64,000 nucleotides of DNA from Trichococcus palustris. Lineage in GTDB: Bacteria > Bacillota > Bacilli > Lactobacillales > Aerococcaceae. The notes below the pieces were generated by a model. That model was given only the letters and a program-made list of their open reading frames with translations. It was not told the DNA's origin and did not search any database. Positions 57,222-64,000 of the stretch are shown here, in pieces (within the stretch, counting starts at the first letter, position 1; each line of letters begins with the position of its first letter). The position numbers and the translations under genes are program-made. The stretch spans positions 1-64,000 of the forward strand of contig NZ_FOTD01000003.1 in assembly GCF_900114465.1 (NCBI RefSeq), given 5' to 3'.

Positions 57222-59627
57222 ATGCAAGTAGCAAAAGTGATTGTTGATATACCTGCCATGCAGACAAATCGTCCCTTTGATTATGCGATACCTCCCGAGA
57301 TGAATGAAAAATTAGGGAAAGGGATGCGTGTGGAGGTTCCTTTTAACACTCGGGTCATACAAGGCTTCATAACCGATATACAAGATCATTCAGATTTCGA
57401 GGGCGAATTGAAAGAAATCATCCAGCCGCTGGACATCGAACCGGCGCTGACCGAAGAATTGATAGCGCTCGGCGAAGATATGGCCGAAAAAATATTCTCC
57501 TACCGCATCCATTGCTATCAGACCATGCTTCCGACCATGTTGAAAGCCAAGTATGATAAGGAAATAAAGATTGTGGATGAAGTGAGCGAGGACATTTTTT
57601 TCGACCTTTTTCATGGGAAAGATACGCTGAGCTGGGATGAAGCTGTTTCGAGAGGGATCCTTCCGAAGTTGATCGAATTAAAAAAGAATGGCCAAATTGA
57701 AGTGAATTTCATCTTGAAAAACCAAGCAAAATCCAAGACAGTGTCGGTCTATCATTCTGAACTGGCAATGGATCGTTTGGAAGATGAATACCACGGGTTG
57801 AAAAAATCAGCCAAACAACAAAAGGTCTTATTGGAGGCCATCCTTTCTTTGAACGGTACCGCCTTAACGCAAAAAGAGTACAAGGAAATGTTCGACATCA
57901 GTCCGCAAACCATCCGTACCGGCGTGGAAAAGGGATGGCTGAAGCTTTCTGAACGGGAAATCTTCAGGGATCCCTATAAAGATAAAGATTTCAAACGCAC
58001 GGAAGCCTTGCCGTTGTCGGCAGAACAGGATGAGGCCTTCAAAAAGATGAATCAAAGCCTCTCAGAAGAAAAACACGAGGTTTTCTTGCTGAAAGGGGTG
58101 ACAGGGAGCGGCAAAACGGAAGTGTATCTGCAACTCATCGCTGAAGTTTTGCAGAAGGGGAAGACGGCTTTGATGCTTGTCCCGGAGATTGCCCTGACGC
58201 CTCAAATGGTCCATCATTTCAAGGGCCGGTTTGGTGATCGCGTCGCCGTTATGCACAGTGCACTTTCGGCAGGTGAAAAATACGACGAATGGCGTAAAAT
58301 ATATAATGGAGAAGCGGACGTTGTCGTCGGCGCAAGGTCTTCCATTTTTTCGCCGGTAAAAAATCTGGGCATCATCATCATGGACGAAGAACATGAATCG
58401 ACGTACAAACAGGATGAGAACCCGAAATATCATGCGCGCAATGTAGCGATCTGGCGCGGGGAATATCACCATTGCCCGGTCGTATTGGGGAGCGCCACTC
58501 CCTCCCTGGAATCGCGGGCCAGGGCACAAAAAAAAGTATATACCCTGGTGGAACTGAAAGGGCGTTTCAACCAGCGGGCATTGCCGGAAGTGGAAGTTGT
58601 CGATATGCGTGAGGAATTCAAGGCCAACAACCGCAGCAGCTTCTCGATGGTCTTGCAGGAAAAAATCGCCGATCGGCTGACGAAACGGCAACAAATTGTC
58701 CTGATGCTGAACCGGCGAGGGTATTCCTCTTTCATCATGTGCAGAGACTGTGGTTTTGTGCTGGAATGCCCGAACTGTGACATCAGTCTGACGCTGCATA
58801 TGGACAGCAAGACGATGAAATGCCATTACTGCGGGCATGAAGAAGCGATTCCGCATACTTGCCCCAAGTGCCAGGGGCATAATTTCCGCTATTATGGGAC
58901 GGGTACGCAGAAGATCGAGGAAGAGCTGCAAGGGCTGTTCCCGGATGCGCGCATCTTGCGGATGGATGTCGATACGACCCGCAAAAAAGGCGGACACGAG
59001 GCGATCCTCTCCGCTTTTGGCAGAGGGGAGGCGGACATCCTGCTGGGGACGCAAATGATCGCGAAAGGGCTCGACTTCCCTAATATTACCCTTGTGGGCG
59101 TCATCAACGCGGATACATCCTTGGGGTTGCCGGATTTCCGGGCCTCCGAAAGGACCTTCCAGCTCTTGACGCAGGTCAGCGGCAGGGCGGGACGTGCGGA
59201 TTTGCCGGGGGAAGTCATTGTGCAATCCTACAATCCGGAGCATTATGCCATTCTTTTTGCGCAGCAACACAACTATGACGGCTTTTACCGGACTGAGATG
59301 TCTTTGCGGCATAAAGCGGGTTATCCGCCTTATTACTTTGCTGCGCTTATATCCGTCAATAATCCGGATGAGCAGAAAGCGCAAAGGAAAATACATGAAA
59401 TCCATGCGATCCTCAAGAAACAGTTATCGTCCGGAACAATCATTTTGGGGCCGTCAAAAGGCTCCATCGCCAAGATGAATAACCGCTATTATTTCCAAAT
59501 TTTAGTGAAATATAAACACGAACCGAACTTGCATCCGACATTAAAGAAAATATTGGATGATTCACAAAAAGAAAATGCACGGGGGCTCTACATCTCCATC
59601 GATTCCGAGCCGGTGAATTTTTTCTAG
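57222..59627 (+). CDS. priA: Primosomal replication restart helicase PriA
   Basis: 801 aa from ATG 57222, which has AAAGGGAGGG 9 bp upstream; two in-frame TTG codons just before are rejected. The N-terminal 3'-end binding domain (NRPFDYAIPPEM) is followed by the helicase core with Walker A GVTGSGKTEVY and the DEEH box. Paired zinc-binding CxxC motifs lie at CRDCGF, CPNC, CHYC and CPKC. Restarts collapsed replication forks. Followed closely by fmt. Confidence 0.96.
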   Translation: MQVAKVIVDIPAMQTNRPFDYAIPPEMNEKLGKGMRVEVPFNTRVIQGFITDIQDHSDFEGELKEIIQPLDIEPALTEELIALGEDMAEKIFSYRIHCYQTMLPTMLKAKYDKEIKIVDEVSEDIFFDLFHGKDTLSWDEAVSRGILPKLIELKKNGQIEVNFILKNQAKSKTVSVYHSELAMDRLEDEYHGLKKSAKQQKVLLEAILSLNGTALTQKEYKEMFDISPQTIRTGVEKGWLKLSEREIFRDPYKDKDFKRTEALPLSAEQDEAFKKMNQSLSEEKHEVFLLKGVTGSGKTEVYLQLIAEVLQKGKTALMLVPEIALTPQMVHHFKGRFGDRVAVMHSALSAGEKYDEWRKIYNGEADVVVGARSSIFSPVKNLGIIIMDEEHESTYKQDENPKYHARNVAIWRGEYHHCPVVLGSATPSLESRARAQKKVYTLVELKGRFNQRALPEVEVVDMREEFKANNRSSFSMVLQEKIADRLTKRQQIVLMLNRRGYSSFIMCRDCGFVLECPNCDISLTLHMDSKTMKCHYCGHEEAIPHTCPKCQGHNFRYYGTGTQKIEEELQGLFPDARILRMDVDTTRKKGGHEAILSAFGRGEADILLGTQMIAKGLDFPNITLVGVINADTSLGLPDFRASERTFQLLTQVSGRAGRADLPGEVIVQSYNPEHYAILFAQQHNYDGFYRTEMSLRHKAGYPPYYFAALISVNNPDEQKAQRKIHEIHAILKKQLSSGTIILGPSKGSIAKMNNRYYFQILVKYKHEPNLHPTLKKILDDSQKENARGLYISIDSEPVNFF

Positions 59628-59638
59628 GAGGAAACAAA

Positions 59639-60589
59639 ATGAAAAAAATAATCTTTATGGGGACACCCGCATTTTCAGTGCCTATATTGGAGGCTCTGAT
59701 CGCCAATCACTACGATGTGATGGCAGTGGTCACGCAACCGGACAGACCGGTCGGCAGAAAAAAGGTATTGACGCCGTCACCGGTAAAAGAGGCTGCATTG
59801 AAGCACGGCTTGCCGGTCTACCAACCGGAAAAAATTGCAGGTTCCGAAGAAATGGCGCAATTGATTGCGATGGAACCGGATTTGATCGTAACGGCCGCTT
59901 ACGGGCAATTTTTGCCGGTCAAGCTATTGAACGCCCCCCGTTACCGTTCCATCAATGTCCATGCTTCGCTATTGCCGAAATACCGCGGAGGCGCTCCTGT
60001 CCATTATGCGATCATCAACGGCGAAGCCAAGACAGGCGTCTCGATCATGTATATGGAAAGAAAAATGGATGCCGGGGCAGTTTTGGCGCAGCGTGCCATC
60101 CCGATCACCGAGCAGGATGACGTCGGCACGATGTTCGATAAGTTGAGCGCGCTCGGACGGGATCTATTGATCGACATCTTGCCGGATTTCTTTGCGGGCA
60201 AATGTACAGCTGTCGAACAGGATGAAGAACGCGCCACCTTTTCGCCGAACATCACACGGGAAGAGGAGCGGATCGACTGGAACAAGACGGCTCGCCAAAT
60301 CGCGGATCAAGTGAGGGGCATGCGCCCTTGGCCGGTCGCACACACGCTTTTGGACGGCCAACGGATAAAGATATGGGATGGCGAAGGAACTGCGGACAAG
60401 ACGTCAGCAGCAGCCGGAACGGTGGTCGCAAAGGACAAGGATGCCCTGTATATATCCTGTGGGGAAGGAACCGTCTTCAAATTAAAGGAATTACAGCCTG
60501 CTGGCAAGAAAAGGATGCTTGCGAGCGATTATTTGCGCGGGAGCGCGACGGAAATAGCGGAAGGAACAAGGTTTGATGCCAATGAATAA
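59639..60589 (+). CDS. fmt: Methionyl-tRNA formyltransferase
   Basis: Formylates initiator Met-tRNA using 10-formyl-THF. 316 aa. Catalytic-domain signatures are GTPAFSVPILEALI, AAYGQFLP and NVHASLLPKYRGGAPVHYAI; the C-terminal OB-like tRNA-binding domain starts at about 205. TAGGAGG precedes the ATG. The partner enzyme def lies far away at 3.2 kb. rsmB starts inside its end. Confidence 0.96.
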   Translation: MKKIIFMGTPAFSVPILEALIANHYDVMAVVTQPDRPVGRKKVLTPSPVKEAALKHGLPVYQPEKIAGSEEMAQLIAMEPDLIVTAAYGQFLPVKLLNAPRYRSINVHASLLPKYRGGAPVHYAIINGEAKTGVSIMYMERKMDAGAVLAQRAIPITEQDDVGTMFDKLSALGRDLLIDILPDFFAGKCTAVEQDEERATFSPNITREEERIDWNKTARQIADQVRGMRPWPVAHTLLDGQRIKIWDGEGTADKTSAAAGTVVAKDKDALYISCGEGTVFKLKELQPAGKKRMLASDYLRGSATEIAEGTRFDANE

Positions 60590-61949
60590 CAAAAAGAATA
60601 AAGCGATCCGGCACTCGGTCCGATATCTGGCAGTCACTATTTTGGAGAGCGTCGAAAAGGAAGGTGCTTATTCGAACATCCTGTTGAATAAGGTCATCCA
60701 ATCCGAGCAGCTTTCGCCTAAAGATGCCGGTCTTTTGACCGAAATCGTGTATGGCGTCATCCAAAGGAAGATGACACTGGATTATGGCCTGTCTACTTTC
60801 GTCAAGGATCCCAAAAAAATAGATTCTTGGGTGAATAATCTTTTGCGCGTATCGGCCTATCAGATGGCCTACTTGTCCAAAATCCCTGACCATGCGATTC
60901 TGTTCGATGCCGTGGAAATAGCGAAATCAAAAGGACATGTGGGCATTTCGCAATATGTCAACGGTGTCCTCCGCAATGTGCAAAGAAGCGGGTTGCGGGA
61001 TTGGAAGGAAATCGCGAACGCCAAAAAACGCATCAGTGTCGGTGCCAGCATGCCGAAATGGATGGTCACTTATTTCATCGAAAAGATCGGGTTCGAAGAA
61101 ACGGAAAAACTCGCATTCTCGCTATTGGAAGACCCCTTTGTCTCCATCCGGGTGCAGTCGCCGGATATGACGAGGGAGGAAGTGCTGGCGACCTTAAAGG
61201 CGGAAGGCTATGATGTGGAACCAAGCCCGCTCTCGCCGGTAGGCATCAGGATCCACGGGGGGAAAATCGCAGACTCCGATTTATTCAAAAACGGAGACAT
61301 TACGATCCAAGATGAATCCAGCCAATTGGTTGCGCCCGTTGGAGCATTGTCGAAGGACAGCGTTGTTCTGGACAGCTGCGCCGCTCCGGGAGGGAAAACG
61401 ACCCATATGGCAGCGTATCTATCAGCTGAAGCGCATGGGAAAGTCATCGCATTGGATGTTTATGAACACAAAATCGCTTTGATCGAGCAAAATGCGAACC
61501 GGCTGCATGTCGCCGACCGCATCGAAACGAAGGTGCTGGATGCGAAAGAAGCCGGAAAAGCATTCGCGCCGGAGTCCTTTGATGTGATCTATGTCGATGC
61601 TCCTTGTTCCGGCTTGGGTTTGATGCGCAGGAAACCGGAAATCAAATATGTAAAATGCGCCCAGGATTTCCTGGATTTGCATAAGGAACAAACTGAAATT
61701 TTAAATTCCGTCGCTCCGTTATTAAAAAAAGGTGGACGACTTGTATATAGTACCTGTACACTTACAACTGAAGAGAATCAAATGACGGTTCATACATTTA
61801 TTGAAAATCATGATGATTTTACAATCCTTCCGATTGACTCTGCTATCTTGGATAAAAAGTCGCTCACTCCCGAAGGATTTGTACAAATTTTCCCTCATGA
61901 TTATGGTACCGATGGGTTCTTCATCGGCTGTATGAAAAAAGAGAAATGA
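60576..61949 (+). CDS. rsmB: 16S rRNA (cytosine967-C5)-methyltransferase RsmB
   Basis: About 457 aa. The N-terminal NusB-like RNA-binding domain (about 1-140) is followed by an RsmB/NOP-type SAM-dependent domain: CAAPGGKTTHMAAYL for SAM, VDAPCSGLGLMRRKPE (one catalytic Cys) and YSTCTLTTEEN (the other). The start is ambiguous between ATG 60576 and ATG 60582; both overlap the end of fmt. Conserved fmt-rsmB-prpC-prkC order. Confidence 0.94.
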   Translation: MPMNNKKNKAIRHSVRYLAVTILESVEKEGAYSNILLNKVIQSEQLSPKDAGLLTEIVYGVIQRKMTLDYGLSTFVKDPKKIDSWVNNLLRVSAYQMAYLSKIPDHAILFDAVEIAKSKGHVGISQYVNGVLRNVQRSGLRDWKEIANAKKRISVGASMPKWMVTYFIEKIGFEETEKLAFSLLEDPFVSIRVQSPDMTREEVLATLKAEGYDVEPSPLSPVGIRIHGGKIADSDLFKNGDITIQDESSQLVAPVGALSKDSVVLDSCAAPGGKTTHMAAYLSAEAHGKVIALDVYEHKIALIEQNANRLHVADRIETKVLDAKEAGKAFAPESFDVIYVDAPCSGLGLMRRKPEIKYVKCAQDFLDLHKEQTEILNSVAPLLKKGGRLVYSTCTLTTEENQMTVHTFIENHDDFTILPIDSAILDKKSLTPEGFVQIFPHDYGTDGFFIGCMKKEK

Positions 61950-61972
61950 AAAAAGAGAATTGAGGGGAAAGA

Positions 61973-62728
61973 ATGCAGATAGCCTTCAAAAGTGATATTG
62001 GCAAAAATAGATCGATCAATCAAGACTATGTGAATTGCTTTATGAATGATGCGAAACAGACTCTCATGATTGTCTGTGACGGCATGGGGGGGCACAAAGC
62101 TGGGGATGTCGCAAGTGAAATGGGGGTTTCCCATTTAGGGGCTTCCTGGAAAAATACGTCTTTCCGGAACAGCGAGGAACTCTCGCGATGGTTCATTTCA
62201 AGCATTCAACGGGTCAATGATTTGATTTTTCAAAAATCATTGGATTTCAGTGATCTTGATGGCATGGGCACCACTCTAGTGGCAGCGGCAGTTGTCGGAA
62301 AAGAACTGGTGATTGCGAATATCGGGGACAGCCGTGCGTATGTATACAGGAATTATAGGCTCCGCCAAATAACAGAAGACCATTCCTTGGTGAATGAATT
62401 CATCAAATCAGGTGAAATCACGGTTGAGGAAGCACAACATCATCCCAGAAAAAACATTCTGACCCGATCTGTCGGGGTTACCAAAAAAGTGGATATCGAT
62501 ATTATGGCTATGCCCATTTTAAAAGGGGATGTCCTTTTGATGTGTTCGGATGGGTTGACCAACATGCTGACCGACGATGAAATTTCCCAATTATTGAAAG
62601 AATGGATGCCGTTGGAAGAAAAAGCCGCTTCACTGGTGGATAAAGCCAATGAGGCTGGCGGATCCGATAACATTACTGTGCTCCTGGCCGATTTGACACT
62701 TAGAGAGGAAGATAAGCTGTGGAAATAG
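61973..62728 (+). CDS. prpC: PP2C-type Ser/Thr protein phosphatase
   Basis: Reverses phosphorylation by PrkC. 251 aa. PP2C metal motifs are KNRSINQDYVN, CDGMGGHKAGDVAS, NIGDSRAYVYRN, CSDGLTNML and GGSDNITVLL. GAGGGGAAAG precedes the ATG. prkC starts 10 bp before its end, so the kinase-phosphatase pair is coupled. Confidence 0.95.
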   Translation: MQIAFKSDIGKNRSINQDYVNCFMNDAKQTLMIVCDGMGGHKAGDVASEMGVSHLGASWKNTSFRNSEELSRWFISSIQRVNDLIFQKSLDFSDLDGMGTTLVAAAVVGKELVIANIGDSRAYVYRNYRLRQITEDHSLVNEFIKSGEITVEEAQHHPRKNILTRSVGVTKKVDIDIMAMPILKGDVLLMCSDGLTNMLTDDEISQLLKEWMPLEEKAASLVDKANEAGGSDNITVLLADLTLREEDKLWK

Positions 62729-64000
62729 GAAAGAAATTAGGCGGACGTTATAAAATTATTCGGCACATCGGCAGCGGTGGGATGGCGAATGTTTATCTTG
62801 GCCAGGACTTGATATTGGATCGTCCGGTTGCCATTAAAGTTCTGCGTTTTGATTTCCGGGAGAACAAAGATGCACTCCGCCGCTTTCAAAGAGAAGCCCT
62901 TTCCGCCACTCAGCTGATCCATCCGAACATCGTCGGCGTCTATGATGTGGATGAAGAGGATGGACTCCAATACATCGTCATGGAGTTCATCGATGGGACG
63001 GACCTGAAAAAGTATATTGAACGGCAAGGCCAAGTCGCACCCGACAAGGCTATTCACATCATGCATCAAGTATTGTCTGCTGTAGCGTTAGCCCACAAGA
63101 ATCGGATCATCCATCGGGACATCAAGCCGCAAAATATCCTGATCGATAATCAGGATAGGATTAAGATAACCGACTTCGGGATAGCAGTAGCCTTATCAGA
63201 AACATCCATCACGCAAACCAATACGTTGCTTGGATCGGTCCATTATTTATCACCGGAACAGGCGAGAGGCAGCATGGCTACTTCAAAATCAGATATCTAT
63301 GCACTGGGTGTTGTGTTGTATGAATTGTTGAGCGGCTCCGTTCCCTTTGATGGGGAATCGGCAGTCAGCATCGCGTTGAAACACTTCCAAGAACCGATGC
63401 CATCCATCCGAGCCTTGCATCCGGAATTCCCGCAAAGCTTGGAAAACGTCATTTTGAAAGCAACGACAAAAGAACCTGCTGATCGTTATCAGACCTGCGA
63501 AGAAATGATGGCGGATCTTGACTCGTGTTTGGATCCGGCAAGGGCGGCGGAGGACATTTTCACTCCGGTCTCCATGCTATCAGCGACCAAAGTGCTTACG
63601 CCTATTTCAACTGGAAACAGGGATAAGGAAGACAGCGGGAAAACAATCATTTCCAAGGATCCTTTGGTGACGGAAAAAGCAAATCCCGCATCCGAACAGG
63701 CCGTTGAAATGGACACCGGTAAAAAGAAAAAGGAAAAGAAATGGAAAAAATGGTTACCGTTCCTGACTGTTTTCCTTTTGCTGGCAGGTGCTGGAATCGT
63801 TTATTCGTTTTTCTATAGCGCTGAACCTGATACAATCAGCGTTCCGGATGTTTCGAACATGGATCAGGCGACAGCGTTGAAAGCATTGACCGACGCAGGC
63901 TTGGCGCTTGGTGACATCTCAGAAGAATACAGCAAAGATGTTGCTGAAAATTTGGTCATTGAAACGCATCCCAAAAAAGGTTCCTCCGTTGTGAAAGATG
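62719..64000 (+). CDS. prkC: PASTA-domain Ser/Thr kinase PrkC/Stk (cut by window end)
   Basis: At least 427 aa, open at the window edge. GTG 62719 with GAGGAA 9 bp upstream, overlapping prpC. The kinase domain holds IGSGGMANVYLG, the catalytic-site Lys in VAIKVL, HRDIKPQN and TDFG. A Lys-rich juxtamembrane stretch precedes a single membrane span at about residues 345-365. The extracellular part begins a PASTA repeat at about 373 (TISVPDVSNMDQATALKAL), which senses peptidoglycan fragments in this family. Controls cell wall and growth functions. Confidence 0.95.
   Translation, partial: MEIGKKLGGRYKIIRHIGSGGMANVYLGQDLILDRPVAIKVLRFDFRENKDALRRFQREALSATQLIHPNIVGVYDVDEEDGLQYIVMEFIDGTDLKKYIERQGQVAPDKAIHIMHQVLSAVALAHKNRIIHRDIKPQNILIDNQDRIKITDFGIAVALSETSITQTNTLLGSVHYLSPEQARGSMATSKSDIYALGVVLYELLSGSVPFDGESAVSIALKHFQEPMPSIRALHPEFPQSLENVILKATTKEPADRYQTCEEMMADLDSCLDPARAAEDIFTPVSMLSATKVLTPISTGNRDKEDSGKTIISKDPLVTEKANPASEQAVEMDTGKKKKEKKWKKWLPFLTVFLLLAGAGIVYSFFYSAEPDTISVPDVSNMDQATALKALTDAGLALGDISEEYSKDVAENLVIETHPKKGSSVVKD

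Noticed and set aside
58062-59405. 447-codon open frame on the minus strand
   Set aside because: It lies wholly antisense to priA, whose motifs and frame are clear; long antisense frames arise from codon bias. No ribosome site or recognisable domain.

Overview
The window is a stretch of low-to-moderate GC Firmicutes chromosome. Gene content and order point to the Lactobacillales: rpsO-pnp, ylaN-ftsW, ylbC/F/G-rsmD-coaD-comE, asd-rnjB, gmk-rpoZ-priA-fmt-rsmB-prpC-prkC, an Enterococcus-type ntpFIKECGABD V-ATPase operon and an enterococcal-type oad cluster. My best guess is a Carnobacteriaceae member such as Trichococcus; that is inference, because no rRNA gene is present. I see no tRNA, rRNA, CRISPR array or prophage.

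Layout: 0-0.12 kb is the right end of an IS200/IS605-type element. 0.3-3.2 kb is a lysine-riboswitch-controlled amino acid ABC transporter. It is followed by def (minus strand), gdhA, the pdhABCD operon (5.9-11.2 kb), a UPF0223 gene and an inositol-monophosphatase-like gene. citB-citZ-icd (12.8-18.0 kb) is the oxidative branch of the TCA cycle, which with GdhA makes glutamate. Next come typA, ylaN-ftsW, ylbC, ylbF-ylbG-rsmD-coaD, a 0.65 kb gene-free structured segment, the late competence genes comEA-comEB-comEC, holA, rpsT (minus), uvrB, rpsO and pnp.

36.2-40.4 kb encodes a biotin-dependent sodium-pumping oxaloacetate decarboxylase (oadH-oadD-oadB-oadG ... oadA) with citX embedded but no citrate lyase genes. 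asd, the RNase J2-type rnjB, a ThiT-like S component and cardiolipin synthase follow. A small minus-strand gene (47.2 kb) sits behind two LexA-like boxes. The nine-gene V-ATPase operon (47.5-56.0 kb) has a c subunit carrying the sodium ligands known from Enterococcus hirae. The window ends in gmk-rpoZ, priA, fmt, rsmB, prpC and a truncated prkC.

The most unusual material is non-coding. (1) At 25.25-25.79 kb, between coaD and comEA, two diverged copies of a two-hairpin module keep the loop GCACTGT and a bulged C while both stems change in a compensatory way, and an intrinsic terminator follows. This is a candidate undescribed structured RNA or tandem leader. (2) A roughly 120-bp dispersed palindromic repeat occurs at 18.04, 40.50 and 44.99 kb, also with compensatory changes; the third copy has a second palindrome inserted. 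(3) Several mRNA leaders carry long hairpins (pdh, rpsO, pnp). Other points of interest are an isocitrate dehydrogenase lacking all four classical NADP-specificity residues, an orphan citX, and the double LexA-box gene.
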